Origin: Candidatus Omnitrophota bacterium
Lineage (GTDB): Bacteria > Omnitrophota > Gorgyraeia > Aquiviventales > Aquiviventaceae
Assembly: GCA_016206585.1 (NCBI GenBank)
Contig: JACQRE010000003.1
Location: 1 to 8,580, forward strand
Direction of reading: 5' to 3'
Length of the DNA: 8,580 nucleotides
In this document: positions 1 to 7,557 of the stretch, piece by piece
How positions within the stretch are numbered: position 1 is the first letter of the stretch
Layout of the letters: every line of letters begins with the position of its first letter
Notes under the pieces: generated by a model
Seen by the model: only the letters and a program-made list of their open reading frames with translations
Databases searched by the model: none
Told to the model about the DNA's origin: nothing
Translations under genes and position numbers: made by a program

Positions 1-241
1 GAACCTGGCGTGCGCGGAAGGCCATCCGCCGGCCGTGATGGACATGTCCTTCGCGAACCCGGCGCTGTCCGCCGAGTACCTCACGACGCAGGCGCTCCGC
101 CTGGCCCCGCACGTCTATCCCGTGCCGAAGGAGATCGACCGGAAGATCGCCCAACTGAAGCTGGCGGCCATCGGGGTGACCATCGACCGGCTCACCCCGG
201 AGCAGCAGCAGTATCTGTCGAGTTGGGAACTGGGGACATAA
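1..241 (+). CDS. ahcY: Adenosylhomocysteinase (S-adenosylhomocysteine hydrolase), C-terminal fragment
   Basis: This is the last 79 residues of a gene that enters from the left; the reading frame begins at base 2 and ends with TAA at 239-241. The enzyme reversibly hydrolyses S-adenosylhomocysteine to adenosine and homocysteine in the cytoplasm, using bound NAD, and so clears the by-product of SAM-dependent methylation. The fragment opens with NLACAEGHPPAVMDMSFAN, the conserved block near the C-terminus of the family (usual form NL..A.GHP..VM..SF.N). It continues with YPVPKEIDRKIAQLKL and LTPEQQQYL, both typical. The protein stops at SSWELGT and lacks the extended tail ending in HYRY of most bacterial and eukaryotic enzymes. 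From family knowledge, this short form resembles archaeal and some thermophile enzymes. The catalytic core lies outside the window. The gene converges on lptG, with a terminator between them. Confidence 0.93.
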   Translation, partial: NLACAEGHPPAVMDMSFANPALSAEYLTTQALRLAPHVYPVPKEIDRKIAQLKLAAIGVTIDRLTPEQQQYLSSWELGT

Positions 242-242
242 G

Positions 243-358
243 CTTAGCGACAAGCGACAGGCAACAAGCAACACGGAAATAATAATCCCGGAAAGCCGAT
301 CGGCTCGCCGGGATTATTTTTTTGAAGTGTTGCTTGTCGCTTGTTGCTTGTCGCTAAG
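243..358. repeat. Long inverted repeat of AGCRACA heptamers flanking the terminator
   Basis: The left arm (243-274) carries four tandem 7-bp units at 246-273: AGCGACA, AGCGACA, GGCAACA, AGCAACA. The right arm (327-358) carries four inverted units at 328-355, which read on the minus strand as AGCGACA, AGCAACA, AGCGACA, AGCAACA. The 32-nt arms match at 29 positions. They enclose a shorter perfect hairpin (281-291 with 308-318), whose loop holds the 12-bp palindrome AGCCGATCGGCT (294-305). The outer end of the right arm contains the TAG stop of lptG (354-356). The design resembles the heptanucleotide tandem repeats (STRR) known from filamentous cyanobacteria. Whether it is mobile, structural or regulatory is not shown. 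Confidence 0.85.
281..323 (+). terminator. Rho-independent terminator between convergent ahcY and lptG
   Basis: An 11-bp perfect stem (AATAATCCCGG at 281-291 pairing with CCGGGATTATT at 308-318) is followed by a run of seven T at 317-323. The 16-nt loop contains a nested palindrome. For the + strand this is a textbook intrinsic terminator 40 nt after the ahcY stop. Read on the minus strand, the same stem is followed by a weaker T-rich run (ATTATTTCC), so it probably also helps end the comF-lptF-lptG transcript. Confidence 0.88.
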
Positions 359-1439
359 GATTCCTTCGCAATACTTTTAAGGACCACCACACGGCGATGA
401 GGTGGGGCGCCCAGACCGCGAGGAGCGGCGGGATGCCGAGGATCCCCTTCTTGCCAGCACCCTCACCCAATCCCACCCCGAAGTAGTAGAGCAGCCCCCA
501 CGCCAGGCTGATCCCCAGCCCGCGGAGATTGCCGCGCAGCTGCAGCTGTGTCGATCCCGCGAAGGCGAGCAGGCACATCACCAGGTTCATCAGCGGCAGC
601 GTCAGCTTCGCGTCGAGCTCCACCGTGTAGCGGCGCACGTTCGTCATCCCCATCTGTTTCAGGCGCGTGATGAGCAGGCGCAGCTGCCCGTAGCGCATCG
701 TTTCAGGATGCGCGTTGGGTTGGGCAAAGGCTTCAGGGGTCACCGGGTAGCTGAGCAGCCGCTCGACAAACGGCTCCGGGTCACCCTGCAAGGCGCCCCG
801 CGGGCCGACGCGGTAGATCGTGCCGTAGAGCAGGAGCCAGCCGTGCCTCGTCGAGACCGCGCGCTTGGCGTAGAGGCTCTTGACCGGGCGGTTGCGCCGG
901 TCGTGCTCCAGCACGGTCAGGTCCTGCAGCTCCCGGTTCTTCAGATCGAGCCGCCGCGCGTGGTAGAGGCGGTTGAACGCGTCCATCGTCGCTACATTCT
1001 CCATCGGCTCCGCCGACGTCCGTCCGCGGAACACCTCCTGCCGCAGCCGTTCATAGGTGGCCGACGTGTCCGGCACCACCCGGTCGTTCACGAGGAAGAC
1101 GCAGAGGCTCGCCAGCCAGCCGACGAAGAGGAAGGGCACGCTGGCCCGCAGCAGGCTCGTACCGCTGGCGTTCATGGCCAGCAGCTCCTGGTGGCGGGAG
1201 AGCCGACTGGCGACGAAGGCGGCGGAAAGCAGCAGGGCCAGCGGCGAGGCCTTGACGAACACCAGCGGCAGGAAGTTGAGGTAGTACTGGACGACGATGT
1301 CGGCCGGGATGCGGTAGCGGAGGATCTCATCGAGGTGCTCGAAGAGGTCGATCAGGCAGCTCATGAAGAGGAAGACGACGAGACACCAGATCCACACGGG
1401 AAGCAGCTGCCGTACGGCGTAGCGATCTAAGATACGCAT
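354..1439 (-). CDS. lptG: LPS export ABC transporter permease LptG
   Basis: The 361-residue protein is an inner-membrane permease of the Lpt complex (LptB2FGC), which extracts lipopolysaccharide from the inner membrane and pushes it onto the LptC-LptA bridge. It has the LptF/LptG (YjgP/YjgQ) layout. There are three N-terminal membrane segments (about residues 14-32, 55-78 and 98-117). A periplasmic jelly-roll region follows (about 120-275), then three C-terminal segments (about 280-297, 306-324 and 336-355). The motif SRHQELLAMNASG (81-93) corresponds to the cytoplasmic coupling helix that contacts LptB, and VNDRVVP (117-123) is shared with the neighbour LptF. The start MRILDRYAVRQ is chosen because it matches family N-termini; the open frame runs back to 1520, but that extension only translates heptamer repeats. 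LptG rather than LptF is inferred from second position in the pair and from the MRILDRY start. No Shine-Dalgarno sequence is visible. The stop lies in the repeat next to the terminator. Confidence 0.93.
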   Translation of the reverse strand: MRILDRYAVRQLLPVWIWCLVVFLFMSCLIDLFEHLDEILRYRIPADIVVQYYLNFLPLVFVKASPLALLLSAAFVASRLSRHQELLAMNASGTSLLRASVPFLFVGWLASLCVFLVNDRVVPDTSATYERLRQEVFRGRTSAEPMENVATMDAFNRLYHARRLDLKNRELQDLTVLEHDRRNRPVKSLYAKRAVSTRHGWLLLYGTIYRVGPRGALQGDPEPFVERLLSYPVTPEAFAQPNAHPETMRYGQLRLLITRLKQMGMTNVRRYTVELDAKLTLPLMNLVMCLLAFAGSTQLQLRGNLRGLGISLAWGLLYYFGVGLGEGAGKKGILGIPPLLAVWAPHLIAVWWSLKVLRRNP

Positions 1440-1447
1440 GGCGAAGA

Positions 1448-1523
1448 GAGTTCGGAGTGCGGAGTGCGGAGTGCGGAGTAAAGCGCTTTGACTCCGAACT
1501 CCGAACTCCGAACTCCGCACTGC
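1448..1523. repeat. Inverted repeat of GAGTKCG heptamers in the lptF-lptG gap
   Basis: The left arm has four 7-bp units at 1448-1475 (GAGTTCG, then three GAGTGCG) plus GAGT. The right arm (1491-1522) is the inverse: read on the minus strand it has one unit with G at the variable base, then three with T, then GAGT. The 32-nt arms agree at 27 positions. The variable base mismatches in every unit pair, giving a stem with one mismatch every 7 bp. The tip is the perfect 10-bp palindrome AAAGCGCTTT (1480-1489). It fills most of the 97-nt gap between lptF and lptG and would be transcribed as a long hairpin. No T-tract follows, so it is not an ordinary terminator. Confidence 0.88.
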
Positions 1524-1536
1524 GTCTGGTTGTTCC

Positions 1537-2628
1537 TCATCGACGGACGGCGCGCAGGACCATCACGCTGCTGACCGCGCCCCCCACCAGGTTGGGCAGC
1601 CACATCGCCATCGCCGGGCTGAGCCAGCCTTTCAGCGCCAGGGCGTTGGTGCCGATCATGCCGAGGTAGTACGAGACGAAGACCGTCAGCACCCATAGGA
1701 AGCTCGTCAACCGCTCGTGGTGGTGGAGCCGCAGCCCGAACGCGAGCCCGAACAGCACGAACACCAGCACCGCGTACGACGAGGCGATCTTCCGGTGCAG
1801 CTCGAGGCTGACCGGCAGCGTCTCGATCCCCTCGGCGGAGAGGCGCTGCCGCTGGGCCATCAGCTCCTTGAAGGTGAGCTCGCGCAGCTTCTTGCCGATC
1901 CGCTCCGGATCCTGCTGGTCGGAGCGGAGCGTCATGGCGTACGTCGTGAAGGTCACCTTGTAGAAGGTGCCGGGGCGCAGGGGATCCCACTCGTCCACCG
2001 TGCCGTCGTAGAGCCGCAGCTGCACCCCGCGCTTGCTCGGCAGCCGCTCGAACTCACCCCGGTCGGCGATGATCGTGCGGGTGGGCCCGTTGGGCTGCGG
2101 CTCGTAGATGCGCACGTTGTCCAGCTTCTGCCCGTCGACGTGGTAGACAAAAATGATGTAGGGCGGGAAGTCCTTGATGAAGGTGCCGGCTTCCAGGTAG
2201 GCGGTGGGCTGCTTGACGCCGATCGCCTTCAGCTGGCGGCGGAACGCCAGGTGCGAGGCCGGGACGACCCGGTCGTTCACGATGAGGAGGAGCGTGCTGA
2301 CGACCAGCCCCACGAGGACCATCGGGAACACGAGGCGGATCGGCGCCACCCCGGCGGCGCGCATGGCGATCAGCTCGTAATCGGCGCTCAGCCGGCCGAA
2401 GGCCAGGATCATGGAGATCAGGCACGCCATCGGGACGGTGAAGCTGAGCATGTACGGACTGAGGTAGATCATCAGCCGCAGGACGTCGAAGGGGCTCACC
2501 CCCTTCGCGACGACCAGCTCGGCGAACTTGATGATGTTGCCGACGAGCAGCACCGCGGTCAGCCCACCCATCGTGACAAAGAACGGGGAGGCGTGTTCCC
2601 GCAGGATATACGCGCGAAGGATTCTCAT
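1537..2628 (-). CDS. lptF: LPS export ABC transporter permease LptF
   Basis: The 363-residue protein is the partner permease of LptG in the inner-membrane LptB2FG complex for lipopolysaccharide export. Membrane segments are visible at about residues 14-34, 52-77, 98-117, 281-299, 307-326 and 334-358, with a large periplasmic domain (about 120-275) between the two triplets. GRLSADYELIAMRAAGVAP (78-96) is the conserved cytoplasmic coupling-helix region that docks on LptB, and VNDRVVP at 117-123 lines up with the same motif in LptG. Length is normal for the family. The start ATG (2628-2626) overlaps the comF stop as ATGA. No Shine-Dalgarno sequence precedes it, so translation is probably coupled to comF. 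The order lptF then lptG matches the pair in proteobacteria. The ATPase lptB and the lptA and lptC genes are not in the window. Confidence 0.94.
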   Translation of the reverse strand: MRILRAYILREHASPFFVTMGGLTAVLLVGNIIKFAELVVAKGVSPFDVLRLMIYLSPYMLSFTVPMACLISMILAFGRLSADYELIAMRAAGVAPIRLVFPMVLVGLVVSTLLLIVNDRVVPASHLAFRRQLKAIGVKQPTAYLEAGTFIKDFPPYIIFVYHVDGQKLDNVRIYEPQPNGPTRTIIADRGEFERLPSKRGVQLRLYDGTVDEWDPLRPGTFYKVTFTTYAMTLRSDQQDPERIGKKLRELTFKELMAQRQRLSAEGIETLPVSLELHRKIASSYAVLVFVLFGLAFGLRLHHHERLTSFLWVLTVFVSYYLGMIGTNALALKGWLSPAMAMWLPNLVGGAVSSVMVLRAVRR

Positions 2629-3344
2629 GAGAGGGATGTTCGTGCCGCCGTGAGGACAAAGACGCGGAGGGCTCCCGCGCGCCGCAGCGCCTCGGCACAG
2701 GCCTGGGCGGTGGCACCGCTCGTCAGCACGTCGTCCACCAGGAGCAGGCAGCGCCCGCGCACCGCCTGGGGGTTGGCGGCGAAGGCGCCGCGGACGTTGC
2801 GCCGCCTGGCGCGGCCTTGGAGGCGTGTTTGCGTCGCCGTCCAGCGGATCCGCCGGAGGGCGCGCGGCAGGCACGGCCGGCACAGCGAACGGGCCAGGCC
2901 GCCGGCGAGCTGCTCCACCGGGTCGAAGCCTCGCAGCCGCCGCTTGAGCCAGTGCAGGGGAACCGGCACGACCGCGTCGATGTCGTCCAGCGGTAGCGAG
3001 GCGTGTGCCGCGGCGGCCATCTCCTCCACGAGCCGGCGGCCGATCCGCCAGCGGTGGTGGTACTTGAACTGCTGGACCGCCTCCGCCGCGCACCCGGCGT
3101 AGCGCCATGGCGCCCGCGCCATCTCATACGCGGGCGGGCTGTTGCGGCAGGCGCGGCACCACAGGAGGGCATCGAAGGCGCCGGGCAGCTCTTTCCCGCA
3201 GGCAGCACACACCGGCGGGCCGTTGCGCGGGCACGCCTGCTCGCACCCGCCGCACAGGGGGCGGGTCGAATCAGGCAGAGGCGTGCGGCAGAGCAGGCAC
3301 GCGGGGGGGTAGAGCAAATTCGTCAGAATGGCGTGAGGATACAC
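2625..3344 (-). CDS. comF: ComF family protein (phosphoribosyltransferase-like, zinc-finger type)
   Basis: The 239-residue protein belongs to the ComF/GntX family, required for natural transformation in some bacteria and otherwise of unclear role. Eight N-terminal cysteines form CxxC pairs (C16/C19, C31/C34, C46/C49, C63/C66), consistent with zinc binding. A phosphoribosyltransferase-like domain follows, with the PRPP loop LLLVDDVLTSGAT (200-212). The upstream family signature is also present: TATQTRLQGRARRRNVRGAF (169-188). The GTG start at 3344 is chosen because it places the first cysteine pair where the family has it, gives normal length, and lies exactly 7 nt beyond a good -10 box. The frame stays open back to 3509 but that part looks non-coding. 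The gene is first in an operon with lptF and lptG. The biochemical substrate, if any, cannot be told from the sequence. Confidence 0.9.
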   Translation of the reverse strand: MYPHAILTNLLYPPACLLCRTPLPDSTRPLCGGCEQACPRNGPPVCAACGKELPGAFDALLWCRACRNSPPAYEMARAPWRYAGCAAEAVQQFKYHHRWRIGRRLVEEMAAAAHASLPLDDIDAVVPVPLHWLKRRLRGFDPVEQLAGGLARSLCRPCLPRALRRIRWTATQTRLQGRARRRNVRGAFAANPQAVRGRCLLLVDDVLTSGATAQACAEALRRAGALRVFVLTAARTSLS

Positions 3345-3350
3345 CGCGGC

Positions 3351-3379
3351 AGCATAACATGCGCCCCCGACGGTGTCAA
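3351..3379 (-). promoter_or_regulatory. Sigma70-type promoter of the comF-lptF-lptG operon
   Basis: On the minus strand a perfect -35 box TTGACA (3379-3374) is followed after 17 bp by TATGCT (3356-3351), a 4/6 match to TATAAT. The predicted transcription start, 7 nt after the -10 box, falls on 3344, the first base of the comF GTG. This implies a leaderless mRNA. Box match and spacing are seen directly; activity is inferred. Confidence 0.72.
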
Positions 3380-3405
3380 CGCACGGAACCGACCATACCA
3401 CACGT

Positions 3406-3453
3406 AGCAACAAGCGACAACTGGTGGAACCAATTCCTTCGCGACAAGCAACA
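3406..3453. repeat. AGCRACA heptamer pairs in the divergent comF/VTT intergenic region
   Basis: Two units (AGCAACA, AGCGACA at 3406-3419) and, after 20 nt, two more in the same direction (CGCGACA, AGCAACA at 3440-3453) belong to the same heptamer family as the arms at 243-358. Unlike that element they are direct, not inverted, and the spacer is unrelated. They lie in the 152-nt gap between the divergent genes, upstream of both promoters. No other gene or structure is evident in this gap. Confidence 0.75.
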
Positions 3454-3481
3454 GTAGTGGCGGATGGCCGGGCACTTCGGG

Positions 3482-3487
3482 TACAAT
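3482..3487 (+). promoter_or_regulatory. Candidate -10 box for the VTT-domain gene
   Basis: TACAAT (5/6 match to TATAAT) ends 10 nt before the ATG at 3497, which would place the transcription start around 3494 and leave a leader of about 3 nt. I see no convincing -35 box at the expected 3459-3465. The call rests on the -10 match and on the same arrangement at two other genes in the window. Confidence 0.4.
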
Positions 3488-3496
3488 GCGTAGGCG

Positions 3497-4142
3497 ATGA
3501 AACCGGCACGATGGAAATGGGTCAAGTTCGGAGGGTTGGTGGGCGGTCTGGCGGCGGTCGTCGTCACGCTGCGGATCCTCAGGGTGGACTGGTCCGACCT
3601 GACGCCGGAGCAGGTGCGCTCGACCATCCGGTCGTTCGGGTGGTGGTCGCCACTGGTCTATGTGCTGGCGTTTGCGCAGCCCCTCATCCCGCTGCCGGGC
3701 AGCATCATGGCCATGGCCGGCGGCCTGCTCTTTGGCGTGGCCGGCGGATTTGTCGCGGCGTGGGTGGCGGCGATGGTCCGGGGCTGCGGCCAGTTCCTCC
3801 TGGCCAGAATCTTCGGCCGGGAGGCGATTGAGACGCTGCTGCACGGGCGGCTCGCCACCTGGCATGAGCGCATCGGACGCAACGGGTTCCAGGCGGTCTT
3901 CTGGATCCGCGTGCTGCCGAACGTCCCGTTCGACATCCAGAACTTCGGCCTCGGATTTTCCCGCGTGCCGTTCCGCACGTTCACCCTAGCCACCTGTCTC
4001 GGGCTCATCCCGGGCCTCCTCGTCTGGGTGTATCTCGGCCACACCCTGACCGACAGCGCCCAACTCTGGAAGATTGGCATCGCCCTGCTGGGTGTCACAG
4101 CGCTCTGGGCGCTCCAGCATCACTACCGGAACCGGCGCGTCC

Positions 4143-4156
<14 letters not shown>
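3497..4156 (+). CDS. TVP38/TMEM64 family membrane protein (VTT/SNARE-associated domain, DedA-like)
   Basis: The 219-residue integral membrane protein has an N-terminal membrane segment (about 9-27) and a VTT domain. The first half-motif is PLIPLPGSIMAMAGGLLFG (62-80), a likely re-entrant loop followed by a glycine-rich helix. The second is FWIRVLPNVPFDIQNFGLGF (135-154), with the RxxPxxPFD..N signature of the TVP38 branch, then SRVPFRTFTLATCLGLIPG (155-173). The last segment is about 191-207 with a basic C-terminal tail. From family knowledge, DedA/VTT proteins include lipid scramblases and flippases for undecaprenyl phosphate or phospholipids and affect membrane homeostasis. The substrate here is unknown. 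Transcription diverges from comF. The 3' end overlaps the DUF255 gene by 14 nt, which suggests a two-gene unit. No Shine-Dalgarno sequence is visible. Confidence 0.9.
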
Positions 4157-6314
<2,158 letters not shown>

Positions 6315-6321
6315 GAGCTCG

Positions 6322-6350
6322 TAGACCACATCCCCCCCGTGTGAGAGAAT
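6322..6350 (+). promoter_or_regulatory. Weak candidate promoter for the DUF2934 gene
   Basis: TAGACC (6322-6327) and GAGAAT (6345-6350) each match the sigma70 consensus at 4 of 6 positions with 17-bp spacing. The gap of 60 nt after the DUF255 stop has room for a promoter, but read-through from DUF255 is equally possible. Confidence 0.25.
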
Positions 6351-6362
6351 AACCCTACCAAC

Positions 6363-6369
6363 AGGAGGT
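6363..6369 (+). promoter_or_regulatory. Consensus Shine-Dalgarno site of the DUF2934 gene
   Basis: AGGAGGT lies 5 nt before the ATG at 6375. It is the only strong ribosome binding site in the window and fixes this start. It also shows that the organism does use Shine-Dalgarno initiation, which makes its absence at the other genes more notable. Confidence 0.85.
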
Positions 6370-6374
6370 GCGCG

Positions 6375-6593
6375 ATGGCGCGAATGGGATCGTTGTCAGC
6401 GGTGGCCGAGCGTTCACGGGCGAAGGCGGATCAGCCGTGGCAGGACACGGACGTGGCCCGGGTGGCCTATGCGCTGTTCCTGCGGCGCGGCGGCGTCCAC
6501 GGTCACGATCAAGAGGATTGGTTTGAAGCCGAGCGCCTGGTGCGCGAGCGCCGCGGCCAGGCTTCCGGCCGTCGGAGCGCAGGCTCGCAGTGA
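6375..6593 (+). CDS. Small DUF2934 domain protein
   Basis: The 72-residue, soluble, charged protein has a central stretch VAYALFLRRGGVHGHDQEDW (residues 30-49) followed by FEAERLV. This fits the DUF2934 pattern of a short helix, RGG or RGR turn, then GHDxEDWxEAE. Members are small proteins of about 50-130 residues, often found as single genes, with no established function. The N-terminus (1-25) and the arginine/serine-rich tail (58-72) look disordered. A consensus AGGAGGT site precedes the ATG. The gene lies between DUF255 and the epimerase gene with 60 nt and 55 nt gaps, so it may be transcribed alone. Confidence 0.8.
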   Translation: MARMGSLSAVAERSRAKADQPWQDTDVARVAYALFLRRGGVHGHDQEDWFEAERLVRERRGQASGRRSAGSQ

Positions 6594-6605
6594 GCCGTCC
6601 GCGTA

Positions 6606-6635
6606 TTGCCCCAACCCGTCTCTCCCAGGTATACT
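6606..6635 (+). promoter_or_regulatory. Sigma70-type promoter of the epimerase-kinase pair
   Basis: TTGCCC (6606-6611, 4/6 match) and TATACT (6630-6635, 5/6 match) are separated by 18 bp. The predicted transcription start is near 6642, immediately before the stacked start codons TTG 6643, GTG 6646 and ATG 6649, so the 5' leader would be 0 to 7 nt long. Confidence 0.6.
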
Positions 6636-6648
6636 CCTCTGATTGGTG

Positions 6649-7536
6649 ATGAAATTACTGGTGACGGGTGGGACGGGGTTCATCGGCTCGACGCTGTGCC
6701 AGACGCTGGCCCAGCACGGACACGACCTCCTGGTTGTGAGCCGCAGCCCGCATCCCCCCCAGCCGAATCGCCGCGTCATCTCCTGGGACGATGTGGAGCG
6801 TCAGGGCATGCTGGGCGAGATGGACGGCGTCGTGCACCTGGCCGGCGAATCGATCGCCGGCAAGCCGTGGACGCCGAAGCAGAAGGCGCTCATCCGTGAC
6901 AGCCGCGTGCAGACGACGCGCCGTCTCGTGCGGACCATGGCGGCATCGGTGAAGAAGCCGGCGGTGCTGGTCAGCGCCTCGGCGGTCGGCTACTACGGCC
7001 CGCGCGGCGAGGAGCCGTTGACCGAGTCGGACCCTCCCGGCGAGGGGTTTCTGGCCCAGGTGTGCCGGGAGTGGGAAGGCGAAGCGCAGCAGGCCGAAGG
7101 CCTCGGCATCCGCGTGGTGCGGCTGCGCCTCGGAATCGTGCTGGCCCCGGCCGGCGGCGCGTTGGCCAAAATGGCGCCGCCGTTTCGCGCATTCGTCGGC
7201 GGACCGCTGGGCAGCGGGCGTCAGTGGATGTCCTGGATCCATCGCGAGGATGTGATCGGCCTGATCGAGTGGTCGTTGACGCATCCGGACTGCGCCGGAG
7301 CGATCAACGCCACGGCGCCCAATCCGGTCACGATGCGGGAGTTCTGCCGCGCGCTGGGGCAGGCGCTGCGCCGGCCCTCCTGGGCCCCGGTCCCCGCCCC
7401 GGTGCTGCGGCTGCTGCTCGGAGAGATGGCCCAGATGCTGTTGACCGGTCAACGGGTGATCCCGCAGGGCGCGCGGCGCGCCGGCTATGCCTTCCGGTAC
7501 CCGGACCTGGCCGACGCGCTGGCCGTATGCGTGTGA
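6649..7536 (+). CDS. TIGR01777 family NAD(P)-dependent epimerase/dehydratase (SDR39U1/YfcH-like)
   Basis: The 295-residue protein is an extended short-chain dehydrogenase/reductase. The N-terminal Rossmann motif GGTGFIG (7-13) binds NAD(P). Family-specific blocks follow: VVHLAGESIAGKPWTPKQK (61-79), LVSASAVGYYGPRG (107-120), RLRLGIVLAP (158-167), GSGRQWMSWIHREDV (188-202), GAINATAPNPVT (217-228) and the C-terminal LLLGEMAQMLLTGQRVIP (255-272). These are the landmarks of TIGR01777 (YfcH, human SDR39U1), a family whose substrate is unknown. ATG 6649 is chosen because the Rossmann strand MKLLVTGGTG then starts at the usual place; in-frame TTG 6643 and GTG 6646 directly precede it. There is no Shine-Dalgarno sequence. 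The TGA stop lies in a heptamer repeat, 13 nt before the kinase start, which suggests cotranscription. Confidence 0.92.
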   Translation: MKLLVTGGTGFIGSTLCQTLAQHGHDLLVVSRSPHPPQPNRRVISWDDVERQGMLGEMDGVVHLAGESIAGKPWTPKQKALIRDSRVQTTRRLVRTMAASVKKPAVLVSASAVGYYGPRGEEPLTESDPPGEGFLAQVCREWEGEAQQAEGLGIRVVRLRLGIVLAPAGGALAKMAPPFRAFVGGPLGSGRQWMSWIHREDVIGLIEWSLTHPDCAGAINATAPNPVTMREFCRALGQALRRPSWAPVPAPVLRLLLGEMAQMLLTGQRVIPQGARRAGYAFRYPDLADALAVCV

Positions 7537-7557
7537 TGAGTGACGAGTGATGAGTGA
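7533..7557 (+). repeat. GTGAYGA heptamer tandem at the epimerase-kinase junction
   Basis: Three 7-bp units (GTGATGA, GTGACGA, GTGATGA at 7533-7553) and a partial fourth (GTGA) run in direct tandem. The first unit contains the TGA stop of the epimerase gene (7534-7536). The third contains both possible starts of the kinase gene (GTG 7547 and ATG 7550). The unit length and single C/T variation match the style of the other heptamer clusters. Confidence 0.75.

Noticed and set aside
243..358. CRISPR array or insertion sequence at the heptamer repeats
   Set aside because: Units of 7 bp without spacers, no cas genes, no transposase and no target-site duplication.
402..1430. 342-codon open frame on the + strand opposite lptG
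   Set aside because: Antisense shadow of a well-supported LptG; no recognisable motifs.
1440..1520. N-terminal extension of lptG back to an ATG at 1520
   Set aside because: The extra 27 codons translate the heptamer inverted repeat and have no match to LptG N-termini, whereas MRILDRY at 1439 does.
1717..3102. Long open frame (461 codons) on the + strand opposite lptF and comF
   Set aside because: Its composition (rich in H, R, Q, E, D without domains) is typical of the antisense of GC-rich genes, and both real genes beneath it are clearly recognised.
3345..3509. Upstream start at 3509 for ComF
   Set aside because: The added 55 residues have no family match, cover the promoter boxes and heptamer repeats, and make the protein too long.
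4074..4142. Upstream ATG at 4074 for the DUF255 protein
   Set aside because: It would give an 83-nt overlap with the VTT gene, adds no family sequence and buries the lipoprotein signal.
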